From Rehmannia glutinosa (Eukaryota; Streptophyta; Magnoliopsida; Lamiales; Orobanchaceae), in assembly GCA_016081115.2 (NCBI GenBank), contig CM071935.1:22424653-22488652 (forward strand): DNA of 64,000 nt, read 5' to 3'. Of this stretch, positions 12,334 through 22,303 are shown piece by piece. The notes beneath the pieces are model-generated. The model did no database searches and was not told the DNA's origin. It saw nothing but the letters and a program-made list of their open reading frames with translations. Each line of letters begins with the position of its first letter. Within the stretch, counting starts at the first letter, position 1. Both the position numbers and the translations under genes were made by a program.

Positions 12334-12480
12334 TTTATTTCGTTAGAAAATAAAATAATTTCGTATGACCTTGGTAATTTTATTTTAAAATAAAATATTT
12401 TAATTAAAGAGGAAAGGTTATGCTGGGTTTTAATTAAAATAAAATTACCAAGGTCATAGGAATTTTTCTAACGAAATAAA
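12334..12480. repeat. Fold-back (inverted repeat) at the right end of the LTR B insertion
   Basis: The left arm (about 12334-12387) and right arm (about 12433-12480) are inverted copies of each other with a few mismatches. Both contain ACCAAGGTCAT or its complement. The same segment occurs once more in direct orientation at about 11580-11660 inside the LTR. The LTR end was therefore replaced by inverted and direct copies of its own interior. Confidence 0.75.
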
Positions 12481-12990
12481 ACCTCTCTTAGAAATTTGAG
12501 AACCTTGAGAGTGTTGAGACTAGAAAGAAATCAAATAAGTGGAGAACTTCCAATTTGTTTGGGACAACTATCAAATCTTGAGAAGACTGATATAATTCCT
12601 TTGAGGGTGTACACTATCCAAGGCTCACTTTGCTAAGCTCTCAAAACTAGAATACCATCGGGCAGAGTCGAACATGTTAAAATTCACAGTGATACAATTG
12701 GGTGCCCCATTTCAACTAAAATGCCTCGAGATGCAATCTAACATAATTGGATGTGAATTTCCATAATGGCTTCAACCCAAAATCCTTAAGTTGGATTTAT
12801 CAAATTGTAGCATTACGTGAACCCTGGAAAAATGGCTTCATTTTCAAGGAATTGCAAACAAGTGAAGTTTCCTGCCACTTAACTGCTACTGTGCAAATGC
12901 ATCATTCCATAGAAGCTAAAGGAGCGTACAATATAAACATCAGCAAGAGCCATAAAGACCCTCAAATGCTCTTCGATTGTAATCAGTAGC

Positions 12991-13333
12991 AATAATGGGC
13001 AACCCAATCGTCTAATAGAGTCTGAAGGGTGATGCACATAGACATCATATTCACACAATCATAGGAGCAGTAAGTTAATCTAAGGTAAAAGCAATACAAA
13101 AAGAGTTTCAGAAGATTGAGTTCATATTGATCCATGTTCAGATATACCAGGAAAGTAAACCATAATTTGTTATCTGCCATTGAGGCCTCTCTTATTCACG
13201 AAAACAAGCACCTATCTCAATCCAAAAGGTAAGGCTAAAAGGATTAACCACACAATAACAAGCTCCAAACATAAAGAAATAAAACGATATACGTAATCCG
13301 TGGAGATTCATTTCCCATCTACCAAAAAACGCT
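12991..13333. other. 3' flank of the peroxiredoxin gene
   Basis: It contains the likely 3' untranslated region of the minus-strand peroxiredoxin gene. I see no other gene and no clear poly(A) signal that I would assign with confidence. Confidence 0.5.
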
Positions 13334-16287
13334 TTAGATCTGACCGAGAATAACATCTCCTCCAGAAACCTCAAATTCTGATGGTGCTTTTTCCACATTA
13401 AGAACTTTAATGTTTCCATCAACCACATAAGCTGACCACCTGTGCAAGAACAATACGACAATCATTAGTTTCTTTCTCAAGATGGGTCAATAGTAATTAC
13501 TCAATACAAAAAATCAAAGCCAAGTACCTATGAGACCGAGGTCCAAGTAAGGCGGCGGATAGATCTATTGACAAGTCCAGTTTTTTGTGGAAGCTCCCAT
13601 CAAAATCTCCATAAAATTCAATCTGCAACAACACAAGATGGAGTCCAACGCATTTATAATAATTCTCACTCAGCAATCCAAGTTTATTTCCACGAAGAGA
13701 AAACAAACTATTAGTTGCGGCTACCATACGTAGCGCATGCATACATATATAATAACACAAGAGTCACAGACAGCTCAAACCATCATTTATATATAGAAAA
13801 AGACTCCCCTCCTACCTTCTTCCTGTCTTTTCTTCTACACCCCATCAATTTTGCAACTATTATATCTACAAAGAAAAACTTGTGTAAGACGTGCGACGAA
13901 AGATACTTTTAGTGGAAAAAGTGATACCGTATCTGAATGCACTAAAATTAAGTGTATTCAGACAATGTATCACTTTTTCCACTAAAAGTATCATATTTTA
14001 CACTAAAAGTGCAATCCGTCGCACCGTGCGACCGTCCTACGAGAGACCTGATCTCTACAATATATATGCGGGTATAGTAGCATATTACAAATTGGACACT
14101 AAACGCAGTAAATCAAATGTATTGACACTAAGTTAGCACACCATATATGATATATAATAGTATATGTCCCTTTAGGCTTTTAAATAGATATTAAAAAGGA
14201 AGCAGCCAATAAGCCATGCACATGGAGCTGATATCTATCAAAAATGACAGAGTGTGCAAACGTGGGGACAGACTAAGAAAAGGTGCTTCCATGCATATGA
14301 TATACTTGTGTTGGAATAGAATAAGAAACAGCTTAAATAGCTCACATTAAGAAATCAGCGTTAACTACTAGGATCACACAAAAAGTTGATACTTTTTCCC
14401 AGTTTTTCACCAATATAACGTGAGATAAAAGAGTTAACTGATAAGTTACTTATGTTAATCATCACAAAAAAGCCCATAGATAGCCATAGTGGTAATGGTT
14501 GTCAGTTTGTCACTAGGAAACAAACAGAAAAACAAAACAGAAATTAGTGATGGCAACATCAAATAAGCATTCCCAAAATATTTTACGTGTATTTATTTAT
14601 CTATTTTGTAACAGAAATATTTGACCACTATGTAAATGCTAAATCAGCAAAGTTTTAAGATTTGTTCAGAATCCAATTAAAAAGTCAGAAAAGTTTTCAG
14701 ATTTGTTCAGAATCCAGCAAGAAACAAATTTCATCTGACATCAACAAAATTCTTCATTCTTAGCACTACGCTACACCTTTAGAATGAACTGCCTGGAGCA
14801 AGAACACAGCTTGACAAGTTGCTAAAGTGCTTTTACAAATACATAGTAAAAATGCAAATCTATAACTTCACACCATTAGGAAATGCTCATCTTTTTGAAG
14901 TAAATCAGAGAGGGAATATGAGTGACTTACAGCTTCTTTCGCCTGAAGCTTTTCTGCCCAGCCATTCATCACATAGGGATCATTGACAGCTACACATATC
15001 ACTGAATCAATTCCCTTTGCCTTGAATTTATCAATATTGTTTTTGTAGCTAGGGACATGCTGTGCTGAACACACTCCAGTGAACGCGCCCTATGGTATGT
15101 AAAACCAAATCCATGTAAGCATTAACAACCCAGGAAAAAGAGATTTAGTGGAGAAACAGATTAATTAATCACTTTTTTGGGAAAACAGAGAAAAAAAGGA
15201 GGACAAAAAAAGGAACACTCGAAAACTAAATCAGCTCGGTTTCATCCTACTATACCTCAATTATTTACAGTGTAGGAGACTGTTCTTAAAATTTCTCATT
15301 AGATTCCAATTCTACTGAGTCATCAGACAACAGTTTAATTTGCTAAAAAATCCTAATAATATATTTTATTTATCACTTGGACAAAAGAAATTATTTAATC
15401 AGAGGATCTAGCTGGAGCATGGCAAGAGACAAAGAATAAATTATTTCTTACAAAATCTAAATTAAGAATTTGCCTAATGCTAATGCGAAATTCCCAGATA
15501 CATAGTTTGTCTACTAGAGTTTAAATGAAAAAAATGATACGCAATTTCTGTATCATTCAGGGATTATAAATACGCCTCCCAACCTCTTTTTCCCTACAAA
15601 CGCCTAGCCCCAGCAACATTTAACCAGCATTTAACATTCAGCACAACTCCACTTTCAGTTAATTTCTTGATAATGAATTTGGTTGACAAAACCATACAGA
15701 AAATGGTTTGCCTATTTTTGGTTTTAAAAGAGAACACAAAGGAAAAACTTGTAAATACATAATTTGATCAATGACCTATGAGAAACAAAGACATAAAAAC
15801 CACAATCCACATTTAAACTAAAAACACCACTACCTCTGTACACACACGCACAGAGTGAAAACCCAATGTGACAAAAACATGAAAATTTTGAAAGGACAAC
15901 AAAAATCAAAAGAATCAAAAACTTACAGGGAGGCCAAAGATGACAACCTTCTTGTCCTGAAAAAAAAAATCAGAAAACAACACAATCAATACACCAACAA
16001 TCGAAACCTCAAAACCCTAAAACAGATACCTAAACATTTAATTAAGAAAGCAAACATTTCTTCCTTAAAGGCAATTTCGAGACCTTGAAAATGTCTTTCA
16101 GGGTCGTGGTGGCGAACTTGGATGAAACGCCCTCGTCCCACGAACGAGCTTTCTGGAGGGAAACATCCGGTGAGGCAGATATCAAGTCCGAGCCCACTGC
16201 AACCGAGGCGTACGCTCTTAAACCCTGGAATCCGTTGACCATTAACTTCATCATCCCCGTTCGCGTCAGCAATGCAGAGGAAGCCAT
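13334..16287 (-). CDS. PRXIIF: Mitochondrial type II peroxiredoxin (PRXIIF-like), five exons
   Basis: Exons on the minus strand are 16287-16084, 15956-15927, 15089-14931, 13622-13528 and 13439-13334. All have GT/AG borders and they join into an open frame of 197 residues, close to the usual length of about 200. The product is a thiol peroxidase that reduces hydrogen peroxide and alkyl hydroperoxides in the mitochondrial matrix, using thioredoxin- or glutaredoxin-type donors. Residues 1 to about 28 form an Arg/Lys-containing presequence without acidic residues. SLQKARSWDEGVSSKF is a family signature. The peroxidatic cysteine is Cys85 in GAFTGVCSAQHVP, and the resolving cysteine is Cys110 in DSVICVAVND. 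Later blocks are EFYGDFDG, SAALLGPRS and the C-terminal VILGQI. The first ATG is used because it opens the presequence. Intron 3 carries a MITE hairpin. No disabling change was seen. Confidence 0.95.
13902..13992. mobile_element. MITE-like hairpin in intron 3 of the peroxiredoxin gene
   Basis: A perfect 26-bp stem (13902-13927 against 13967-13992) surrounds a second stem of about 11 bp with one mismatch and a short AT loop. Further out, TAAGACG with TGCGACG on the left and CGTCGCAC with CGTCCTACG on the right extend the symmetry. The element is therefore somewhat larger, about 13885-14040. A transposed MITE is more likely than a microRNA gene because of the near-perfect arms and outer inverted ends. 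Confidence 0.65.
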
Positions 16288-17033
16288 TAATTTACAGTGT
16301 TTCGATTATCTTGCGTCTCTTTCTTTGCAGTGGATGGGAGTCGTTCTTATAGGAAATGAAAGAAGGATCAGCAACACGCTTTTAGGGTTGCAGAGAGTTT
16401 GGGCGCGTGCTAAAGTCGCTGCCCAATAAATGGAAGCACGGATACGAGTGTAATGTTTGACTTGGATAATTCTTATAAAGTAGCTATATATATTAGTAAC
16501 TAATTAGCTGAACAAAAGGGATCGTTTGGCTTTTCTTGATTGGATAAATATTATGGGATTGACTAGGATTGCAATTGGTTAAATAATAATGCATAATTCT
16601 GTGTTTTGAGATTTGGTTTTAACAAGCACATATATTTGGGATCACCTTTAAACTGACTTTTGGATCTAAAGGTCCATTAAAAAAAAAAAAAAAATGGTAT
16701 TTGGTAGTTAATTTAGAATAGACTTTTGGTCATTGGATAAGTAATTTTTCCAAAAAGTCCATTCTATAGAAGTAGCAATTAGAGACTTTTTGAAAAGTTG
16801 TTTATCATGAAGAAATAGACTTTTGCATAAATGTTCCCAAATATTTCTTTGTAACTTTGTTTGTTTGGCTTTATGATAATGCAAGATTATATTATAAAAT
16901 GACCAATTTACCCCTAACTGTTTTTAGGTAACTAGCATGATGTTAAAAAGTTATTTGCTTAAACTGGAAATCTAAGTACATGTTTCGGAGCACTTATACA
17001 ATAAAAGTCCTGGAAAATGGACTTTCGGAGAAA
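16288..17033. other. Upstream flank of the peroxiredoxin gene, then MULE flank
   Basis: 16288 to about 16430 should hold the 5' untranslated region and promoter of the minus-strand peroxiredoxin gene. The rest is AT-rich with a poly(A) run at about 16679-16694. The last bases, TCGGAGAAA at 17025-17033, are repeated at 44428-44436 and form the MULE target-site duplication. No gene seen. Confidence 0.6.
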
Positions 17034-17063
17034 CACAAAAACTCATGTCAGACCGTCTAGCGG
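17034..17063 (+). repeat. MULE left terminal inverted repeat
   Basis: It contains CTCATGTCAGACCGTCTA, matching the complement of the right end except for one base over 18 bp. Further in, several GGTCTGACCC/GACCCG repeats follow. It begins directly after TSD copy 17025-17033. Confidence 0.8.
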
Positions 17064-17189
17064 GTCTGACCCATTAGGCGGATCTGACCCGCGACCCGAA
17101 TCCGCGACCCAGTGGCATTTTTGTGATTTCGCCCAGTAGTAGCATTTTTGTAATTTTCGATCAACTAGTGTCAGTTTTGTGATTTGAAC

Positions 17190-18567
17190 GTGGTTTTTCA
17201 ATTTCAGCGGGCAATTGATACATCACTGAACCGAACCGTCATCCCTTGCATAGTTGGATATGACTTCTCATTTCTCAACTTCTCAATTCTTAAGCACTGC
17301 AATAAACTATACACGAAATTCTTTCGAATCGGACAGAGTGCGTTGGTGCGTGCGTTGGTGCGTGAAGTTTCGAAATCTTGTAGCATTTTCGTTCGAGTTT
17401 GACAGAAGACCACAGTTCCTTCGTTGTTTCGAAGTTCGTGTTTGTTTGAAAATAATAGATATCGTTCGTGTTCGTCAAATAAGGTAATGTTTGATTCATG
17501 CTAGGGCTTTTAAGATTTCTGAACTTTGAAAACGGTAGTTTCGTCCAGTTTTAATGTGTAGGGTTTAAAGTTTTGTGGTGATGTGTTTGATATTTTCGAA
17601 TTCCAAACTCTAGTTTCTGGTTTTTGGTAAGTTTTTTTGTTATTTCTGTTGTTTATGTGTTTTTGTTACTGAACATTTAAGTTATACAAACATTTTCTGT
17701 GTTTCCTTATATTTTTTCAAATGTATTAGTAGTTAGTTCATATTGTATTAGTTGTTATCATGTAAAGTATTAGCAATGATGTCTATGTTTTCTTCTGTTG
17801 TCAAGTTTTTAGCCCAGTTTTTTATGTTGGAGGTTTTTTGTATTTTATATTACTTGTTACTCTCAATTGTATTAGTTGTTACACTGAAAAGTATTAGTCC
17901 AAAACACTAGTTTCCTGTTTTTGTGCTACTGTTCTGTTTTTCTTTTAAATGTATTAGTAGTTAGTTTGAATATTATTAGTGTTTATTATGTAAAGTGTTA
18001 GTAATGATTTTTCTCTTTTTTATGGCATGTGGTAAAGTGTATATTATTGGTGGTTTTTTGTATTTTGTATTACTCTCAATTGTATTAGTTGCTACACTGA
18101 AAAGTATTAGTCCAAAACCATAGTGTCCTGTTTTTGTGCTACTGTTCTGTTTTTCTTTTAAATGTATTAGTAGTTAGTTTGAATAGTATTAGTGTTTATT
18201 ATGTAAAGTGTTAGTAATGATTTCTCTCTTCTTATGGCATGTAATAAAGTGTATATTATTGGTGGTTTTCTATATTTTGTATTACTTGTTACTCTCAATT
18301 GTATTAGTTGTTACACTGAAAAATATTAGTCCAAAACCATAGTGTCATGCTTATGTGTTGTTGTTCTGGTTTTCTTTTAAATGTATTAGTAGGTAGTTTG
18401 AATAATATTATTACTTACTCTAAATAATATTAGGTATTACACTGAAAAGTATTGATTACTCTGAATAGTATTAGATATTACTCTGAATAGTCAGAATAGT
18501 GCTAGTTTTTATCCTGGAAATTATTAGTTATTGATTTCTGTGGTGTTTATGTTGTTGGTGTGTGCAG
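17190..18567 (+). other. Presumed 5' untranslated exon and first intron of the Ulp1-like gene
   Basis: A plausible splice donor (AAATAAG/GTAATG) is at about 17485 and a TGCAG acceptor at 18567, just before the first good ATG at 18575. The intron between them carries the GTATTAG repeats. Transcription starting close to the MULE end is an inference from this layout. Confidence 0.4.
17700..18540 (+). repeat. GTATTAG motif array with units of about 215 bp
   Basis: Segments starting TGTTCTG(T/G)TTTTCTTTT with ATGTATTAGTAG downstream recur at about 17930, 18144 and 18362, a period of roughly 215 bp. Within each unit, GTATTAGT or close variants occur several times in plus orientation (ATGTATTAGT, TTGTATTAGT, AAGTATTAGT). 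The array lies in the presumed first intron of the Ulp1-like gene. Confidence 0.8.
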
Positions 18568-21487
18568 TAACAAAATGGTGTGTATGAAGAAGCCGGTGAA
18601 GAGGTCAAAAAAGGATGAACATGATGATATCCCTCCATTGGCTTTGGTTCCATACGAGGACCCATCCTCCTCAAGTGAGGAATATATTCCACCAAAGAAG
18701 CAGCAGCAAGAGAAAAATATTGCTTTGAAAAGAAAAAGAGCTAATATGTACTATACTCTTTTAACAGTTTTTAGTGTCTGCAATGTAAAGTATAAGCACT
18801 AACTTTTTTTTCACATTTTTTGTAGTGATTTTGTCACACAATGTAGACCACTAGGTCCGTGTGAAGTGGTATCCAATCTTACTGTTGCTCAAAAGAGAGA
18901 TGTTGAAGCCATTGGTTTTGGAGGGCTGTTGAAGATGGTTGGGGTGAATGCAATCCCCACAAAAATGTTGAGGTGGTTAATTAGAAACTTCAATGGTACA
19001 AGCCAGCTTCTTAGGATTGATCAAAATAGGAGTTTTGTTGTGACAACGGAGGATATTTGTGACTGTTTTCTTCTGCCAAGGAACGAAGGTTGTGACATAC
19101 TGAGAAATAATGAGAGTTTAGGTCTAATGACTGATTGGAATGCTAGGTACAAGTTTAATGCAGAAGTTAGTTTGAAGTTTTTAGGTCTGTTAAGGAGAGT
19201 ATGGTGGACGGCGGTGATGACTTTAAGCGTTTTTTGTTTTATTTTCATTGTCTTCATTCTTAACACCAAGTGCCAACAGGAACGTGGACTTTGGTGTTTT
19301 ACGTTCAGTTGTTGAGGTGGAAAAAATAAACCAGTTGGATTGGTGCACACATGTTCTTAATAGGCTGTGTGTTGCCGTGAACAAGTATAAATCAGGGAAT
19401 GTTAAGAATGTGAGCGGCTGCGTTTTGGTTCTACAGATCTTGTATTTTCATCGGTTGAAATGGCAAGGTCGTGCGGAACCCACAACCCTACCATTGATAC
19501 ATCATTGGAACACAAAGAGAATCAAGAAAATGGTTGCAAAAGAAATTGCAGCTGGGGAATTCGGACAGGGAGAGTTTTTGACAGACACATATCCCGTGTC
19601 TCGTAGGAAGGGCAGAGTGGGAAGAAAACTCGTGGCGAGGTAAACATTGGTGAGGAAGAAGAGCGAGTGAAAGATGGGCAGGACGGGAAGAAAGGCGAGA
19701 CAGAGGAGAGAAAGAAACATGAGAAGGATGATGACAGCGAGGACTGTGAGTTGATCGAATTGATCAAGTACAAGCTGCCAAAGGGAGAGATGGTGGATGA
19801 GGAGATCCACAAATTGGCCAAGAATGTAAGATAAAATGTTGTTATGTATTATTATTTACTGCAAAAGTATTAGTAGTTTTCTAATGATTTTTGCGGTTTT
19901 GTTTTGCAGGAAATGAGTGAGTTATTCATGTTGCTGAGGATGGACATGAATGTCATATTTCATGCGCATATAGAAAGGGTCAGGAAGCTGCAGGCACAAT
20001 TCACTGAAAAAGAGACTTAATTGTCTCTAGCTGCTGAGTTGTCTGAGACTCAACAATTTTTTTTAAGTGCAAAGTTGCATGAATATGTTGATGAGGTTGT
20101 CAGCAAATTTGAAAGAATGAAGAGATTCATTGACCCTTCCATGCCCCATTTTGAGATTCTGACCCCGGAAGAGGGTGTTATACCTGCGGTGAATAAAGAT
20201 GGCCCTACTGCTGCACATGATGATTTAATACTTGAGGACAAGGAAAAGGTGGAGGATGATAAGGAAGAGGGGGAGGATGATGAGGATGATAAGGAAGATT
20301 TGGAGGATGACAAGGAAGATTTGGAGGATAAAAAAGAAGAAATTCCTGTGTATCAAGATGCCATTGATGATTGTGTTGCATCCCTTGAGAAGGATGATAA
20401 GGAGGAGAAGAATGAGAAGGATTTAGTTGTTGCTGAATCAAGTATTAGTTGTTCAACTGCAATGTATTAGGTTTTACACTATAATGTATTATCTATGTTC
20501 AGCATTCTGTAAGCAAACTATGTTGTTTTATTTGATGTATTGTCATGCTCTACATTAAGTAATGGTATGTTTAATATTGTGTTTTATTTTCAACAGTTAT
20601 ACATAGGAAACATGGCTGAAGAAATCTCTGGCAGAGATTGGGGAAAAAATTTGAGAGATTTTTGGATACACTAGATGAGAGCAGTAAGTGTGATGGACTT
20701 GAGTGGGTTTGACTTGGTAAGAAATTATTTTTATTTCTAATGTATTAGCTATTATATTGTAAAGTATTAGTTGTTATACTATAAGGTATTAGTTATTACA
20801 CTTAAATGTATTAGCTAAATATTATTATTTTTGATGAAACTGTAGATTTTTTCCCAATTTGCTTCGAAGGTCATTTTGTGGCTTTTGTCATTGATTTTGT
20901 TGTTGGGAAGGTCCAATATCTGGACAATTTGGTCCACCACGAGGCTGCTGTGGAAAAGTACAAGAAACTTGGGACTGTTGTGGTAAGTATTAGTTGTTAC
21001 ACTGCAATGTATTAGCTATCATATTTTAAAGTATTAGTTGTTACACAATTAGTTAATATTCTTATGGTTTTTTTCACTTGATCCAGCAAAATAATTTTTC
21101 TCTACTGGCGAAAGAACTAAGTCATCCACGAGCCCAGGACGTTGAGCGTTTTCCCTTGTAAAATGTTCCCTTCAGCTGGGAAGGCCTCGCGAACAATGTG
21201 GATTGTGGTGTATTTTTAATGCACCACATGGAAAATTTTATTGGCAAGTCTACTCAAAGCCAGATTTGAAACTGGTATGATTCTTGTTGAAACAAATATT
21301 GTTTATATTGATCCTTTCCAGTATGAATTTTTTCTTCATGCCTTTCTTTTTTGTGTTTTTTTTGTAGCGCAATGTAAGGCGTGCTTTAAGGGCATCATTC
21401 TGCTCTAGAATTCTATTGAACCCGTTGAATGAGAAATGAGTTCAACTTGAGAAAGATATTATTGAATTTGTGAGAGAGATGAAGTAA
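18568..21487 (+). pseudogene. MULE-borne Ulp1-like (C48) cysteine protease gene, degraded
   Basis: Start chosen at 18575. A basic N-terminus joins across an intron (18748-18825) to an unnamed conserved-looking domain containing VEAIGFGGLLKMVG and VTTEDICDCFLLP. A GEEEER/DDDSEDCE-rich linker and a coiled segment follow, then an acidic tract of EDDKEDLED repeats (20230-20340). The C-terminal protease is spread over exons 20846-20982, 21087-21274 and 21368-21487: GHF with the catalytic His and VIDF with the Asp, then QYLDNL, and DCGVF with the Cys at 21204-21206. The stop is at 21485. Ulp1-type proteases remove SUMO or related modifiers; MULE-borne versions have no proven substrate. Damage includes a frameshift at the T-run near 19230, another near 19170, and in-frame stops near 20018, 21158 and 21438. 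Confidence 0.75.
20230..20345 (+). repeat. Acidic Asp/Glu/Lys codon repeat in the Ulp1-like gene
   Basis: GATAAGGAAGA-type units are repeated and encode EDDKEDLED-like peptide repeats. The tract is low-complexity and probably length-variable. Confidence 0.7.
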
Positions 21488-22303
21488 ACAAGTAAGATTT
21501 TATTGAACCTAGAATCAATTTTTTTAGTTTCACAGTGATATATTTTGTTAACATAATGTTTTTATGATGTACAAGTTCTGAAGATTGTTGGGTGTTTGTG
21601 ATGTAGAGAATGGTTGGTACAGGGGATTGTGTTCTGGCTGGATTTTTTGAATGCTACGAAAAATAATTTGAATATTTTAGGCAAGTATTAGTAGTTACAT
21701 GCAAATGTATTATCATGTAATGTAAAAAGTATTAGCATTGCTTTTAGTAGTTACGTGTAAATGTATGAAAAGATGGTTGGTACAAGAGATTATTAGAAGT
21801 ACAACTAACGAATTGGTATTGAAATTTGAAATTATTATTATTAAAACTTGAAATTATATGTATGTTTTTTCATGTGTTTGTCTTAAAAAAGAACACTTCC
21901 GAATAAATGTATTAGTTGTTGAAAAGAAAAGTATTAGATGTGAAATATAAAAGTATTAACATAAACGAGTAATGTTTTTATGCTGATTACTTGCTGAGGG
22001 CTATTTACAAGCAGTTGCAAGTATTATAGGTTCATGTATGTTTTTACGATGCATTAAGTTAAATGAATAAACAATCCTAGAACAAGTATTATAGGGTTCA
22101 TGAATTTTTTTAGAATATTAAGTTTCAATTATAAATAATCCTAGAACTATAAACAAGAGATATGTTAAAAAGTATCACACACAAATAAGAAATGTATCAG
22201 CATATACGTTACAATGTATTAGTCCCCTGTTCAAGTATTATAGGTTCAATAATAAATAATCATAGAGTAATAAAACATGAGATATGTTAAAAAGTATCAC
22301 ACA
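21488..22303 (+). repeat. MULE non-coding DNA with GTATTAG and GTATCA motifs
   Basis: This lies downstream of the Ulp1-like gene. It holds AAGTATTAG, ATGTATTAG and AAGTATTATAGG words. A block containing ATATGTTAAAAAGTATCACA and CAAATAAGAAATGTATCAGC starts at about 22150 and begins again at about 22270. The second block is cut at 22303 by the CACTA element and resumes at 31677. Confidence 0.7.

Larger units (their letters stand above)
9313..12990 (+). pseudogene. Leucine-rich-repeat receptor-like protein pseudogene, split by LTR B
   Basis: The left part (9313-9598) encodes LRR text: LDLSSNSFDGKF, then NMASLRFLD and LKNLVHLNLGFN. After the inserted LTR fragment the repeat resumes at 12487 with SLRNLRTLRVLRLERNQISG, followed by ELPICLGQLSNLE. 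In shifted frames come AHFAKLSKLEY and PFQLKCLEMQS, wording typical of the LRR domain of plant receptor-like proteins of the EIX/Verticillium-resistance-like class. The two flanks join in frame inside one leucine-rich repeat, so one exon was interrupted. There are further frameshifts and stops, and no signal peptide, transmembrane segment or kinase is present. It is a fragment of a defence-type receptor gene and not functional. The right boundary is approximate. Confidence 0.8.

Noticed and set aside
13902..13992. MicroRNA precursor
   Set aside because: Long perfect arms and outer inverted ends fit a MITE better, and no known mature sequence is recognised. Small-RNA data could reverse this.
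16085..16429. Plus-strand open frame of 114 codons
   Set aside because: It lies mostly opposite exon 1 of the peroxiredoxin gene, which is strongly supported by protein motifs and splice sites.
20050..20441. Minus-strand open frames rich in Ser or Pro/His opposite the acidic tract
   Set aside because: They are the mirror of the plus-strand Asp/Glu/Lys repeat and have no motif of their own.
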